NCBI GenBank assembly: GCA_963575745.1 | Contig: CAUYUJ010010380.1 | Coordinates: 261,001 to 325,000 of the forward strand | Length of the DNA: 64,000 nucleotides | DNA from: Prorocentrum cordatum | Lineage: Eukaryota; Sar; Dinophyceae; Prorocentrales; Prorocentraceae | Direction of reading: 5' to 3' | Shown here: positions 11,280 through 22,566 of the stretch, piece by piece | How the letters are laid out: each line of letters begins with the position of its first letter | Numbering within the stretch: the stretch's first letter is position 1 | The notes under the pieces: generated by a model | What the model saw: only the letters and a program-made list of their open reading frames with translations | Told to the model about the DNA's origin: nothing | Databases searched by the model: none | Program-made: the position numbers and the translations under genes

Positions 11280-11800
11280 GCCCGCCTGTTTGGGCCCCAC
11301 CCGCCGCCAGACCCGCTCTCCCGTCAGAGTCCGCCCGCCCGACCCGACCCGCCCGTTCGGGGACGCGTGCATTACCTCGATTACACGTAATACTTCAATG
11401 TCCCGCCCGCCCGACCCGCCGCCCGCCTTCCTGCCTGTTAGGGTCCGCCCGACCGACCGACCCACCCGTTGGGGTCCGCCCGCCCGACCCGACCGACCCG
11501 TTAGGTTACGGCGTGCTACTTCGATGATGCGTCATGCTTGAACGTTCCCGCCCGCCCGATCCGCCGCCCGCTCGCCCGTTAGGGCCTTAGGGTCCGCCCG
11601 ACTGGCCCGACCCGCCCGTGTGGGCACGCGTGTGAAACCTCGATTTCACGGCATACTTTATGTAATGTCCCGCCCGCCCGACCCGCCGCCCGCTCGCTTG
11701 TGAGGGTCCGCCCGCCCGACCCGCCAGCCCGTTTGGATCCGCCCGCCCGACCCGACCCGCTGGCGTGTGAGACCTCGATTGCGCGTCATACTTTACTGTC
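11280..11800. repeat. Minisatellite of CCCGCCCGACCCG blocks
   Basis: Units begin GTCCGCCCGCCCGACCCG, are followed by a less GC-rich phrase such as ACCTCGATTACACG...TACTT, and repeat about five times with a spacing of roughly 100-125 bp. The AT-richer phrase is the best marker of the period. Confidence 0.7.
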
Positions 11801-11874
11801 CCGCCTGATGCTCTCCACCTGCTGCTCCTCCTGATGCTGCTCCACCTGCCTCCCTCCCAGTCCTCAGCATGGGC

Positions 11875-12195
11875 CGGCGAACAGGGACTCAGGCGAACGC
11901 GGACCGGCGAACGGAGATCGGCGAACTGGGACCGGCGAGCAGGGACTCCGGCGAACAGGGACTGCATGGCGAACGGGAACCGGCGAACAGGAGCGGGCGA
12001 TCAGGGACCGGCGAACAGGGACGACGAACGGGGACCGGCGAACAGGGACCCGCGAACGGGGACCAGCAGACGGGAATTGGCGAACGGGGATTCCAGCGAA
12101 CGGGGCCCCGGCGAACGGGGACTTGGCGAACGGGGGCTCCGGCGAACGGGGAACGGCGAACAGGGACCAGCGAACAGGGATTCTTGCGAACAGGT
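11875..12195 (+). repeat. Minisatellite, unit about 12-13 bp (CGGCGAACAGGGAC)
   Basis: More than 20 imperfect tandem units. Its reverse complement (GTCCCTGTTCGCCG) shares the GTTCGCC core of the array at 10285-10565, so two related arrays of opposite orientation flank the TCG and CCCGCC blocks. Confidence 0.85.
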
Positions 12196-13200
12196 CCTAT
12201 ATCTCTCCCACAACACATTGCACCCCACAGGGATTGGCCGTGGCGCCGCGTCGGTCATGACAGCGAGCCACATGCCATGTATCTTGTCTCGTGATGTGTA
12301 CGACTGTGCTGGCTGTCCTCCATGCGAGCACGCCTCTGTGCTGTGCTGGCTGAACGTCAATTGTACTTATATCACCACCCTGGGCACCAGTCAAGGGCAA
12401 CAGCACCACTACGGCTGCCGCCGACTTCAACAAGGTGTTCGTCCCTGTGCAGGCCAAAGTCCCACGGCGCTTCCACTGCTCTCATCGTGGTAGGGTCTTA
12501 TCGAGGATGGTGTATCCATCTTGGCGCTCTGGGGCAGCATGTTTCTTATCAGCAACTTGATGTCGCCGATTCGTGTACTTGTCCCGACTGTGGACCGCAA
12601 CCGGTCAGACACTCATCCGTCGAGCGTTGCAGACACCACGTGCAGATACAGCCAGCACGACGGCTACGCCACGACCATTGTTCACTTGGGTTCTTCGTCC
12701 CACCCGCCCCTTCAAACGGTTCGACAATTCCGAGCTGCCTTACTTTGTGTTCTTTTGGTTATCCCGTTATCCCTCGTGGCCGGTTTCGTTTACGACCCCA
12801 CTGCTGTCTACACCGACCTTCTTCCAGGATGTCGTGCCGCGCATTGCCTGGAAACCTTGTCATGAACTTTTCCCCAAAGAACAGGGAAGTGGCCCCGCAG
12901 GCGTGCTACACTGCGCGCGGCCCTTGCCACGACCACGTGTCAGTTTCACCACAGGCACGCCGCCCGTTCACTTGCTCAACGAGGCAGCAATGTTGAGTAC
13001 GATTGACAAGACATCGGGCCAGAGCTGCGCCACTCACTTGACAACAAGACCTGTTGGCCCACGCTCTCGTGCATTTTGCAGGGCGTGGTGTTACAGGCCC
13101 AGCAATTTCCAATAACATGTGTTGAACTTGTGCGCTTCTTGGGTCTCCCCACAGCCTGCGTCCGCGAGCCCCGTGCGTTAGGTGGGTTTAGCAAGGTTCG
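12196..13200. other. Unassigned DNA of normal complexity
   Basis: This kilobase is not simple repeat. It has open frames of 114-224 codons on the plus strand and short ones on the minus strand, but none shows a motif I recognise. It could hold exons of an unidentified gene or an old transposon. Confidence 0.35.
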
Positions 13201-13544
13201 CGCGGGGATCTAAAACATGGTTCGTCCGTAAAGGGTGGGAAGCCAAAATGAAGCAGAACAACTTAGATTTGAACCACACACCAGCAGAATGTGAGACAGA
13301 GTGTTATCAGCTGAACTAGTTCGGGAATGACTTACCAGGGCGCGGTGTCGCATCTCCGTGCCTTCGATGTTGTTTGTTTGTTTGTTTCGTCTGCGTGTGT
13401 TGTTTCTCTTTCTGTTGGTCCGTGCTCTGACACAGCGCGCGCCCTCAGCAGCCCAGGGGGCAAACGAAGTGGCGCGCAACGCCACGCGGGCCAGCTTCAG
13501 CTGGCCCGCGCAGCACTGCGGCCAGCTGGAGCCTGAGCGACGCC

Positions 13545-13640
13545 CTTGCGCAGGTCTGACCATCGACTCCTTTGGGCATTGAGCTTGGGATCTCCAACTT
13601 CACGCCGTACCCATTGGGCCACATGGGCTGGCACATTGCC
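13545..13640 (-). other. tRNA-like (SINE-head-like) sequence
   Basis: Read on the minus strand, TGGCCCAATGGGTA (13621-13608) fits a Pol III box A, followed by an anticodon-arm-like segment with TTGG...CCAA. A weak box-B-like GAGTCGATGGTC lies near 13565. The arms do not all pair, so this is not a functional tRNA by eye; a tRNA-derived SINE remnant is more likely. Confidence 0.3.
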
Positions 13641-14060
13641 TCGTCTTGGGCCCCGTCGAGGGCCTGGACTCGGGCGCTGGACTCCCCCCGGCCTGCCCCT
13701 GGCCAAAGTTGCCGCTGCTGGCATGTTGGGGCTGGGCGGTTCTCCTCCCCGTTGTCGGCGCGGCCTCGGGAGGCGGGCCTGGGCCCGCAGCTCGGACGCT
13801 CCCGGCTCCAATCCGGGCGATGCGCACTGGCACTCTTTTTGTGCTTCGGGCGCCAGCCGTGGCGGCGCGCGAGGGCGTGGGCCCGCGAGCCCCCCAGCCC
13901 CCACTGACGTGCCCCTGTCCAGAGTGGCCGGCGCTGGCCCCTGGAGCTGGGCGACTCTGCGCTGCGGCGCCGCCGTGGCCTGGCGGAGCCAGCCTGGGCC
14001 CGCGGGCTGGACGCCCCTGGTTAGAATCCCGCCTGGCGCAGGGGAGCCCGCGGTGACATT
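13641..14060 (+). repeat. GC-rich duplicated segment with T-arm-like hairpin
   Basis: CCCGG-CTCCAAT-CCGGG at 13801-13817 is a perfect 5-bp stem with a 7-nt loop, like a tRNA T-arm. The context CCTGGGCCCGC...GGACGC upstream recurs near 14003-14030, where the hairpin equivalent is GGTTAGAATCCC. Possibly tandem tRNA-derived pieces; function unproven. Confidence 0.3.
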
Positions 14061-14189
14061 TTTCCCGGAAAGGGCGGAGGCCCAAGGTTCTCTTTTAGCG
14101 TGGTAAGCCATGTGCCGGGCCTCAGCTTGCGTAGGGCCGTTTCCTTGACGATGCATGACGAAGTCGCGCAGGGCTGGCGAATTCAAAAG
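14061..14189. other. Short spacer
   Basis: No gene or repeat recognised. Confidence 0.4.
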
Positions 14190-14835
14190 TTGAGGATGTC
14201 CCGAGCGAAGCGATGGTCTTTGAAATTCCGATCGATCAGACACATGGCAACATCATATACATGTTCGTTTGTTGCGGTTGTCTCGAGCGAAACGCTTGTG
14301 TTGCAGAATGTGTTGGGGGTGTCTCGAGCGAAACGTTTGTTTTGTGTTATAGTCGGTTCCTCATCTGGGGACCAGATTTCATGGGATCTCTCAGGTGAAA
14401 TGCTCGTTTTCATGTGCCCAGGTCTTGAGGATGTCTCAAGCGAGACGCTTGGTTTCGTGCGTCCAGGTTACCTAGGCAGATATCTACCATGAGGATGTGT
14501 TGAGGATGTTTCGAGCGAGACGCTTGTGTTCGCGCGTCCAGGTCGTCCAGGCGGACGTCTAGCATGAGGATGCGTTGAGGATGTCTCGAGCGAAACGCTT
14601 TGGTTTCTCGTGTCCAGGTCGCCCATACGGATGCCTGAGGGCTGCTGGGGTGTCCAGCGGACTGACGTCTTACGCGGACTCAAATGAGACCTCGCCATCT
14701 TTGGTGGGCTGCGATCTGCGAAACTGTCGCCACTTTCGAGGGCTGCTGGTACGCATAACTTATCCGATTCGACACCATTATTGGGGGGCTGCGATCTGCA
14801 AAACAGTCGCACTTTCGAGGACTGCTGGGGGGTCT
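14190..14835 (+). repeat. Degenerate tandem repeat with CTCGAGCGAAACGCTTG core
   Basis: The phrase GATGTCTCGAGCGAAACGC or close variants recurs at about 14195, 14277, 14320, 14437, 14508 and 14579, often followed by 'CGTCCAGGTCG'. The core AGCG-AAA-CGCT is itself a small hairpin. A second repeat, GGGCTGCGATCTGC...AAACNGTCGC, occurs at about 14706 and 14787, a spacing near 80 bp. Confidence 0.7.
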
Positions 14836-15557
14836 AGCAGGGCGTTGTCGCGGGCCGCCCGCAGACTTAGCGGCGCGCCTTGGAGCGCTTACCTTCCGCA
14901 CTGAAAAGTGCAGGAAGAAAACAGGGCAGTTGGCGGGCGAGCTAGGCCTCGCTCGCTTCTTGCACTAAGCATAAGCCGGTTCAATCATTTTGTCGAGCGC
15001 CGCGGCGGCAGGGCGCAGGCAACGGTGCATATTTAGCGCACTACCGACATAAGTAACACTCTTCGGTCTCCTGCCGCCACTTTCGTCGTCGTCTTCTGCC
15101 CCCTGCCACCTTCCCTCTGCTGTTGCCGCGCTGACGGTTCGGCCCCCCGCGCGTTCTTTTCATGCCCTTCGTTCCCGCCCCCGTGTCCTCAAGCCTGGGC
15201 CCTCGTTCCTCGTCTTTGTGTTGTTGTCATGTGAGCCGCGCCACGCGAGCGCATCCCATGGAGTTTGCGCAACAGATGGCGTCGCCTGTACTGTCACTGC
15301 CGGGGCAAATGTGGGTCAACTCGTCTTGTCACTTGGCGCAACTTGGTTCGGTACATCGCAGGGCAATTCATAGAGAAAAGAATCGAGGAGGAGGAGGAAG
15401 AAGAAGAAGAAGAGGACCAATGCAAGCCCAAGACTCGTCATCAACAATCTTATAAGAAACCCTCCCTCCAATTTCCTTCTCCCGAGGTCCCTACGAGGAG
15501 TCATTTTCATTGAGGGAAGTGCTCCGTTGGAAGACAGCCTTTCGAAAATCCAGTACT
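14836..15557. other. Unassigned DNA with a short GGA array
   Basis: No gene recognised. A GGA/GAA stretch lies at about 15385-15415. Confidence 0.4.
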
Positions 15558-15757
15558 GTGCCAGAACACCGTGCCTGAGACTTCAATGCCGTGAATCACC
15601 GTTGCTGTTGCGCCCCTACGATCCGGAATCATGCCAGAACACCGTTCCTAGGACGTCAGCACTGCGAATCAACGTAACCGTCGCGCCTTGACGGTCCGAC
15701 ATCGTGCCAAAATCCATTGTGGGACGCTAACCGCGAGAATCCTTGAAATTGCTGGAA
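15558..15757 (+). repeat. 73-bp tandem repeat
   Basis: Units start at 15558 (GTGCCAGAACACCG), 15631 (ATGCCAGAACACCG) and 15704 (GTGCCAAAATCC), exactly 73 bp apart. The third is partial. The array lies about 450 bp upstream of the visible start of calreticulin. Confidence 0.8.
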
Positions 15758-15764
15758 ACTCTTA

Positions 15765-16110
15765 AATCGAATGAACGCGGCGCTAAGGCGAGAGCCACAG
15801 TTTGAGAAGAAACCGTCCGTTTTCCATGACACTCTTTGCGCACGTTTAAAGCGAATGCGCTCGCCGCTAAGGCGAGAGCCGAATGTTGAAACCACCCGCC
15901 TTCCATCCGCGAAACCCGCGCAACGTTTTAAGCAAAAGCACGCGGCGCTAAGGCGAGGGCCACATGTTCAAAACGACCCGTCCTCCATCCGTAAAGTTCT
16001 GGCGATGCTTTAAATCGAAGGTGCGCGGCGCTACGGCGAAAGCTACATTTCGAAAACCACACGCCCTACATCCGTGAAGGTCTCGCAAATCTTCAGTTTC
16101 AGGCGATACG
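15765..16110 (+). repeat. Tandem repeat of about 83 bp
   Basis: Four diverged units share GCGGCGCTAAGGCGAGAGCC, a TTGAAAA-like phrase, a CCATCCGTGAA-like phrase, and a 'TTTAAATCGAA' link. The GCGCTNNGGCG core resembles AGCGCTNCAGCG in the repeats at 60.2-61.2 kb, so the families may be related. Confidence 0.65.
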
Positions 16111-16206
16111 CCCGGCCCGCCCTACTGACACGCCTCGGGGTGCGACAGGGAGGAATTACTCATCTGGAAAAGGAATGAAGGAGGAGACGGAGAGGGGAGG
16201 ACCAAG

Positions 16207-17022
16207 ATGATGGAGGATCTACCACTGGGCCAAGAGGTCTACTTTGCGGAGACCTTCGGCGATGGCTGGCAGAGCCGCTGGACCATCAGCAGGTGGAAGG
16301 ACAACGATAAGGAAAAGATGGGCGAATGGACTACCGCGACTGGGAAGTGGTTCCGGGACGAAGCCGAGGACATGGGCATGCAGACGGCTCAGACGATGAA
16401 GTTCTACGGCATCGCCAGCGCTTTCGAGTCGTTTTCCAATGAAGGGAAAGATCTGATACTCCAGTACCAGGTCAAGTACGAGAAAGACCTCGTGTGCGGC
16501 GGCGGTTACTTGAAGGTGGGGCCTTACCAATCGAATTTGACTTTGTTTGGTGAGCCGACGCCCTATAACATCATGTTCGGCCCAGACCAGTGCAACACTG
16601 ACAAGCGGACCCATCTCATCTTTAGTTACAACGGGAAGAACCATCTGAAGAAGAAGGAACTCCCTTTCATGCAGGAGGGGGAGGGCCACTCTCATCTGTA
16701 CAGGCTGGTCTTGAGACCAGACAGCACGGTGCGTGTTGAGGTTGACCAGGACAAGCTCTACGAGGGCTCCCTGAAGGATGACTGGGACATACTGCCACCA
16801 AGGGAGCTGATCGACCCGGCGGACAAGAAACCTCCCGATTGGGTAGACCAGGCACAGATTGACGATCTCAGCGACGTGAAGCCAGCAGATTGGGTGGACG
16901 AAAAGAAGATTAGGGACCCAACGAGCAGTCGCCCCGAGGAGTGGGACGACGACGAGGACGGAGAGTATGAGGCGCCTCTGATCGACAACCCTGAGTACAA
17001 GGGGCAGTGGTCGGCAAAGAAG
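16207..17022 (+). CDS. Calreticulin exon: N-domain and most of the P-domain
   Basis: 272 codons. It carries the lectin half (CGGGY and the Cys pair) and three acidic PxxWDD-type repeats. The exon ends ...SAKK; the next bases are GCGGGC, a GC donor. Past 17022 the open frame turns into poly-Ser from a CTC array, which marks intron. Confidence 0.9.
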
Positions 17023-17682
17023 GCGGGCTCCTCCTCCTCCTCCTCCTCCTCCTACTCCTCGTCCTCCTGGGAGAGCCAGACTGGCCACCTCCTCGGGCCT
17101 TGCCGACTGTCCACCCAGTCGATTTTGTACCCCGAGCTCTGTCCACCTCCCCTGGGTATGGCAGCCCCCGCCCGGACTCCACGGAAAGGGTTGCCGTGCC
17201 CGTCCAGAAGGCAGCCCATGATTCGCTGGCCGTCTTGCCCCCTCATTACTGACGCCAGAGGTGGACAGGCCTCAGAGGCTGAGAGCAGATATGATCCAGG
17301 GTTGCCCCCCCCCCCTCCCCCCCTAGTGCATATGGGATCGAGCGCCCCCCCCCCGCTGGATTGGTACGCCCGTGAGCCTCGGGATGGCCTCGCGAATGGG
17401 ATCGTCCCCCCCCTGTCGTCGTGGCCATGTGGGCGTGGCGTGGTGGAGGGTGTTGGTGCACCCCCGCCCTCCTCCTGTGGGTGTGGGGTGGTTCGTCACT
17501 GTCGTCCGTCCTCCGTCATCGTTGCCGTCGTCGTCGTCGGCGGCGGTGGCGGCGGCGACGGCGGCGTCGGCGTCGGCATCGGCGTCGGCGTCGACGTCGG
17601 CGGCAGCGTCGGCGGCGGCGGCATCGTCGTCGTCGTCTTCGTCGTCGTTGTCGTCGTCTTCGTCGTCGTCGTCGTTGTCGTC

Positions 17683-17714
<32 letters not shown>

Positions 17715-20700
17715 TCGCGTCGTCACCTCCCCCATGCCGTCGGGAGAGCGGAGCCTGTGGAACCCTGGGAGCCATCCCATCGGGGGGGGGGCGGGCCCTG
17801 TGGAACCCTCGACCCGGGATCAGAGTCAGTCAGGACGCTGAAATAAGGACATGTTTGGGGTCAGGAGGGGCTCTGGTTTCTGTGCCCTTCTTTACATCTA
17901 GGTCGGGGAACCTGCTCGAAGCCGAGGCGCGCCGTGCCTAGAAAAGACCCTTCGTTGATTTTTCAGCGCTCCTCATGACAGCGCGATAGCCGCAGTCTCC
18001 CAGAGGCCTGTGGGGTCACCGCATCCTCGGCTCGCACCTCGACGCGTGGGGAAAGGGGGGGGGCGTCGGCGGCCTTCGGTGGCCATCGGCGACCGTCGGC
18101 AGCCTTCGGCACTCGGCAGTTTCCGCGCGAGCGCTGCGAGGTGGACAACCCGGCCTACAGGGGCGCTTGGGAGGCCAGAAAGATGCGGATTGGCTGGTCG
18201 CCTGCCAGCCGAGTCCCCCCCGCCTTCGCCCGCCCGAGGGAAAGTGGCGCGGGGGGAGAATGGGAGAGGAAAAAGAGAAGGGGAAGGGGAAGGGGAGGAG
18301 AAGGAGAAGGAGGCGAAGGGGAAAGGAAGGGGAAGGAGAGGGGAAGGGGAGGGGAGGAGAGGGGAAGGAGAGGGGAAGAGGAGGGGGAAGGGGAGGGGGA
18401 AGGAGAGGGGAAGGAGAGGGGAAAGGAGAAGGAGGCGGAGGGGAAGGAGGGGGGACGGGAGGCAGCGTGGAGGGGAAGCAGGGGGGAGCGGGGAGAGGCG
18501 AAGGGAGAGAACAGGCGAGCGGACGAGGAAGACAGAGGGGGTAGAGGAAGTAAAGGACTGGGGCGAGAGAGCAGGGTCTCATCCTCCTTTTCCGCCTCCT
18601 CCCCCTTCTCCTATGTACATTGTATCGCTCCTCCGCCTCTTTTTGTCCGCCCATCTTCTCCTTCCTGTTTCGCTCTTCTCCTCGTCCTCCTCCTACGGGG
18701 GTTGCGCAGGAGCCGCTGCACGAGCGCAGATCTTCTTCGGGGGACGGGGAGAGGGAGGACGGGCAGGAAGAGGAGGCCAAAGGGGGAGGGGGGCGGGGAC
18801 ATCGGAGGAATGGCACGCAGAAGTAGAGGAAGGGGGACGGTGAGAGAGGGTAATAAAAAAGGAGGACCAGAGGGAGGTACTCAGGTAGGGAGGAAGGAAC
18901 AGGGGTGGAGGGGAAAAAAGGGGATATGTTAATCTTCACGTTATGTTTCCCGCAGCGGCTTGACTTGGCGAATGCATTCTCAGGAGATTTGCGAGGCCGT
19001 GCCACGTATGTGGTTTGCGGATTCCGAACCCAGATTTCGTCGACGATGTTGAGTTGTACAAGTACGGTGATTTTGGCTACGTCGGTGTTGATGCACAGCC
19101 CTTAGAGCGAGTAGGCCCAGTCTGACAGCAGGGCTTGCCGCAAGGGACGAGGCACAGCCTCTTGGCTGCAGTATTCAGAGGACGCTGGCCAGGAGGGAAG
19201 ACAGTAAGGGGGCCACCCATGTTTGTGTGTAATGATCTCGGGGTATCCCGCGTCCTGCTGCTCCTCTATCGTCCTCCTCGTCCTCCTCTTCCTCCTCCCT
19301 CCCTCCCTCCCTCCCTCCCTCCCTCCCTCCTCTCTCCTCCTCCTCTCCTCCTCCTCCTCCTCCTCCTCCTTCCTCCTCCCCTCCTTCCTCCTCCTCTCCT
19401 CCTCCCTCCTCCTCCTCCTCCTCCCTTCTCCCTCCGCCCTAGTCCCTCCTCTTTCCTGACTCCTCCCTCCTCCTCCCTCCTCCTCCCTCCTCCCTCCTTC
19501 CTCCTCCCACGTCCTGCTTCTCGTTCATCACTCGTCCTAATCCTCCTCTTTTCTTCCCGTGTATCCCTCGTCCTAATCCTCCTTCTTTCTCCCCGTTCAC
19601 CTCCTCGTCCTGCCCCTGGTCGCCTCCCCCAGCAACAACGGGGACCACGACGACAACGACGACGACGAAGACGATGACGACACCAACGGCGACAACGATC
19701 TTCTGGGGGCCCCTAGCGGGCCCGTGACCCTCAAAGCAACTCGAGTGTCGCGGGAAATCGCTTTGGTGGTCCATGCTGCACCGGAATCACGACGTGGACG
19801 GTTTTGTCTCCCTTTGCTTGCTTCTCCATCCATCCTTCACTCCTTCATTCCCTTCCTCCCTCCCTCCCTCCCTCCCTCCCCTCCTCTCGGAAGTTTTGAA
19901 ACGGATGCCGAAAGAACGGGGACGAGGACCAGCAGTAATTCCTGCCCATGTTGAACAGGGCTCACTGCTCGCTGTCGATGTCGCCGATTGGGTATCGTCC
20001 CCATTATTGTAGACGCTTCGCGTAACCCCACCAGCCCATCCAGAAACGAAGCCCAGCCGAGAGGCCCTGATCAGGGATGTGCAGGAGAATGCAGTGGAAT
20101 AAATGGTTGGGCAAGACGTCGTACCCCAAGAGGGGGAGAATGGAGGAGGAATCGGAGGAGGAGCAAGAGTAGGAGGAGGAGCAGGAGGAGGAGGACAAGG
20201 AGGAGGAGGAGGAGGAGAAGGGAGAGGAGTAGGGAGAGGGGGAGGGGGAGGAGGGACGAGGAAGGAGGAGGAACATGCGGATGAGGAAGAGGAGGATGAG
20301 GAGGAGGAGGAGGATGAGGAGGAGGGCCAGCAGAAAGGCCAGAGGCCTCTTGGATGCCTCTCGGAATCGATTCGTCTCTTTGGATTTCGTTCGAGAGCGT
20401 CTTCGAGTCCTCTTGGGGCGTCTTGGGGGTCTCTTTGCAGTCCCGGGGGTCTCTTGGGGCGTCTTGGGACCTCTTAGAGCCTCTTGGGGGTCTCTTGGGA
20501 GACTCTTGGGGGCATCTTGGGGGCATCGTGGGGACCTTGAGGACTCCTGGGTACCTCTTGGGGCCGTCTTGGAGCACACGTGGGAGCCTCGGGGGCCATC
20601 TTGGGGCCATCTTGGGAACGATCGATCAAAGGAGGGGGGCTCCTTAATCAAGGCCCCCCCACCCAGGAGGCCTACATGTGGCTTACACCGTAGTAGAATC

Positions 20701-22530
20701 CATGATGTTGGCCTTCTCGCCGAGGCCTCTTGGGGCGTCTAAAGTGCGGGGCCTCTGGGGGCCTCCTGGGCACCTCTTGCGGCCCTCTTGGGGCACCCTT
20801 GGAAGCCTCGGGGGCCATCTTGGGGCCATCTCGGAGGAGACCGAGCACAGGAGAGGCGGGGGGACTCCTTAATCAGCCCCCCTCCCTTGGCGACCAAAAT
20901 GCGGCTACGCCCTTAGTGAAATCAATGATGTTTGGCCTTCTCGCCGAGGCCTCTTTGGTCATCTTTGGTGCCTCTGGGCGGGCTTCGGGGACCTCTTGGG
21001 AGTCTCTTGGGAGCCTCTTGAGGGCCTCTTGGGGTCCAGGGCACCTCTTGGAGCCGTCTTGGGGCTCCCTTGGGAGCCTCAGGGGGAGTCCTCACGTGTC
21101 CCCTTGCGCCCTCCCACCCCCCCGCGGCGGCGGTGATCTCCTGGCGGCAGCGGGCGCTGACGGCGGTGTCCTTTTTTGCGGTGGCACCTGGCGGAGTGGC
21201 ACCCTTGCCTCGTTGACGAAACGGCTCCCAGAAGCGACCCCCGGGTCACCTGGTGGTGGCGGTGGTGGCGTTCGTGCCTGCGAGGCCCCTGCCCGACGCG
21301 AGGGTTCGACCACACTCGCTTTTGTCCTCTCGCCTCTGTCCATAGGCCAGAGCTGCGCGTACTGACGGCGGCGGGCCGTGCGAACCCCGTCGTAACCTGC
21401 CTGTTTTCGCTCGCTTCTCGAGGCCGCCAGTCCGGGCGGCTGCCCATTCGGCACCCTCGCGTGTCGAATTGCAGGCGCCGCCGTCATCTTGGCGGCGCGC
21501 CCAGATTGCTGCTTCAGTTTAGCATCTTGCTGCTGTGCATCTTGTGTGTGTGGGGGGGGGGAGCCTCGGGGGCCATCTTGGAGATCGATCGAAGAAGGAG
21601 GAGGTTCCAATTCCGCCCCCAGACACGAGGCCAACATGTGGCCCAAACTTTCGTAAAATGAGTGATTTGGGATTCCGTGCAGAGGCCATCTTGGACGCTA
21701 CAACCTCTCGCGGAAGGCCCCGTCCAGACCCAGGGAGGGCGGGGAGGGGGAGGGGCAACCCCTTCCCGAAGGGGAAGTTGGAAGATGAAACTCGCTAAAC
21801 CACTCACGCCCAGAGGGCTGGTGGGATTTTCGTCCCCGCGCTTGGGCGTGCCAGCAGCAGCAGCGCAGCCCCTGCAGACTTCTGGCGATTTAAAACGTCG
21901 CGGTAGACATTGATCGCCGCTCTCGGCCTTCCAGGGCCCCGACGTCGTCAGGAAGGTGCCCGAGATGGGAGCGCAGCCCCGGAGAGGCGGGTGGGCGCTC
22001 CGTGCGAAAGTAGCCGCGCCTCGCGCGGGTGCGCAGCGCGCATCGCGAGATTCGGTGACTTGGGATCTTCATGCCCTTTTGGAAGAGCCGGACTTTGGTT
22101 CACGAGGTTTCCACCATGCGCAGAAGCTCAGATGATCGACCGTGTATGCTATGTGGATTAACAAGGGTAGGGGGCACCAAGTAGTGAGCCCGCAGAGGGA
22201 TTCGCGGAGGGCCTCATTTTGGAAGAGGTGGGTTTGGTTTAGAAGATGACTTAATGATTCCGTCTTCGAATGTATGCTTCTTCATGGCATGGCCGGGTCA
22301 TTGCCGACCCTCGTAGAGTCAGTCCTTCGCGATCCGAATGCGTTCGTCTTCTTGTCAGCCTTTCGGGCTCCTGCCGGCTCAGGTGTGGCAGGTCAAGGGT
22401 GGCACCATTTTTGACAACATCCTCATCACAGATGACATCGCCGAAGCTGACAAGTTCGCCGAAAAGTGGAAGGCATCCGGGAGGGAACGCATTGGAAGCG
22501 GCAGGGGGTGCCAGGAATAAGGAGAAGCGA

Positions 22531-22566
<36 letters not shown>

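Larger units (their letters stand above)
19093..22382 (+). other. Calreticulin intron 3 (GC-AG) holding a mobile repeat
   Basis: About 3.3 kb, starting GCACAG and ending GGCTCAG. It contains a CCT array (about 19270-19510), composite repeat copy 2 (20026-21825) and further purine arrays. No other gene was seen. Confidence 0.7.

Noticed and set aside
10590-11541. Long Arg-, Ser- or Val-rich open frames (306, 249 and 140 codons)
   Set aside because: They are translations of GGA and TCG triplet arrays; all frames on both strands are open for the same reason.
13210-13330. tRNA gene on the minus strand (GTTCAGCTGATAACA... GGTTCAAATC)
   Set aside because: D-arm and box-B-like sequences are present but the T-stem (TGTGG/CTAAG) does not pair, so it is at most a weak relic.
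13497-14243. 248-codon minus-strand frame
   Set aside because: Composition is that of GC-rich DNA without stops; several overlapping frames are equally long and none has motifs.
17323-17780. Minus-strand Asp-rich frame resembling an acidic Ca2+-binding tail
   Set aside because: It is the reverse of a TCG array inside intron 1 and lies on the wrong strand for calreticulin.
16975-17841. Extension of the calreticulin frame into a Ser/Val-rich C-terminal half (open to 17841)
   Set aside because: After 17022 the frame runs through CTC and GTC arrays; the next calreticulin segment (VDNPAYRGAW) is found in frame at 18141 after a GC-AG intron.
644-21825. CTTGGGG arrays as telomeric repeats
   Set aside because: They are interspersed with GCC and of variable unit length, lie within a TIR-bounded element, and do not match TTTAGGG.
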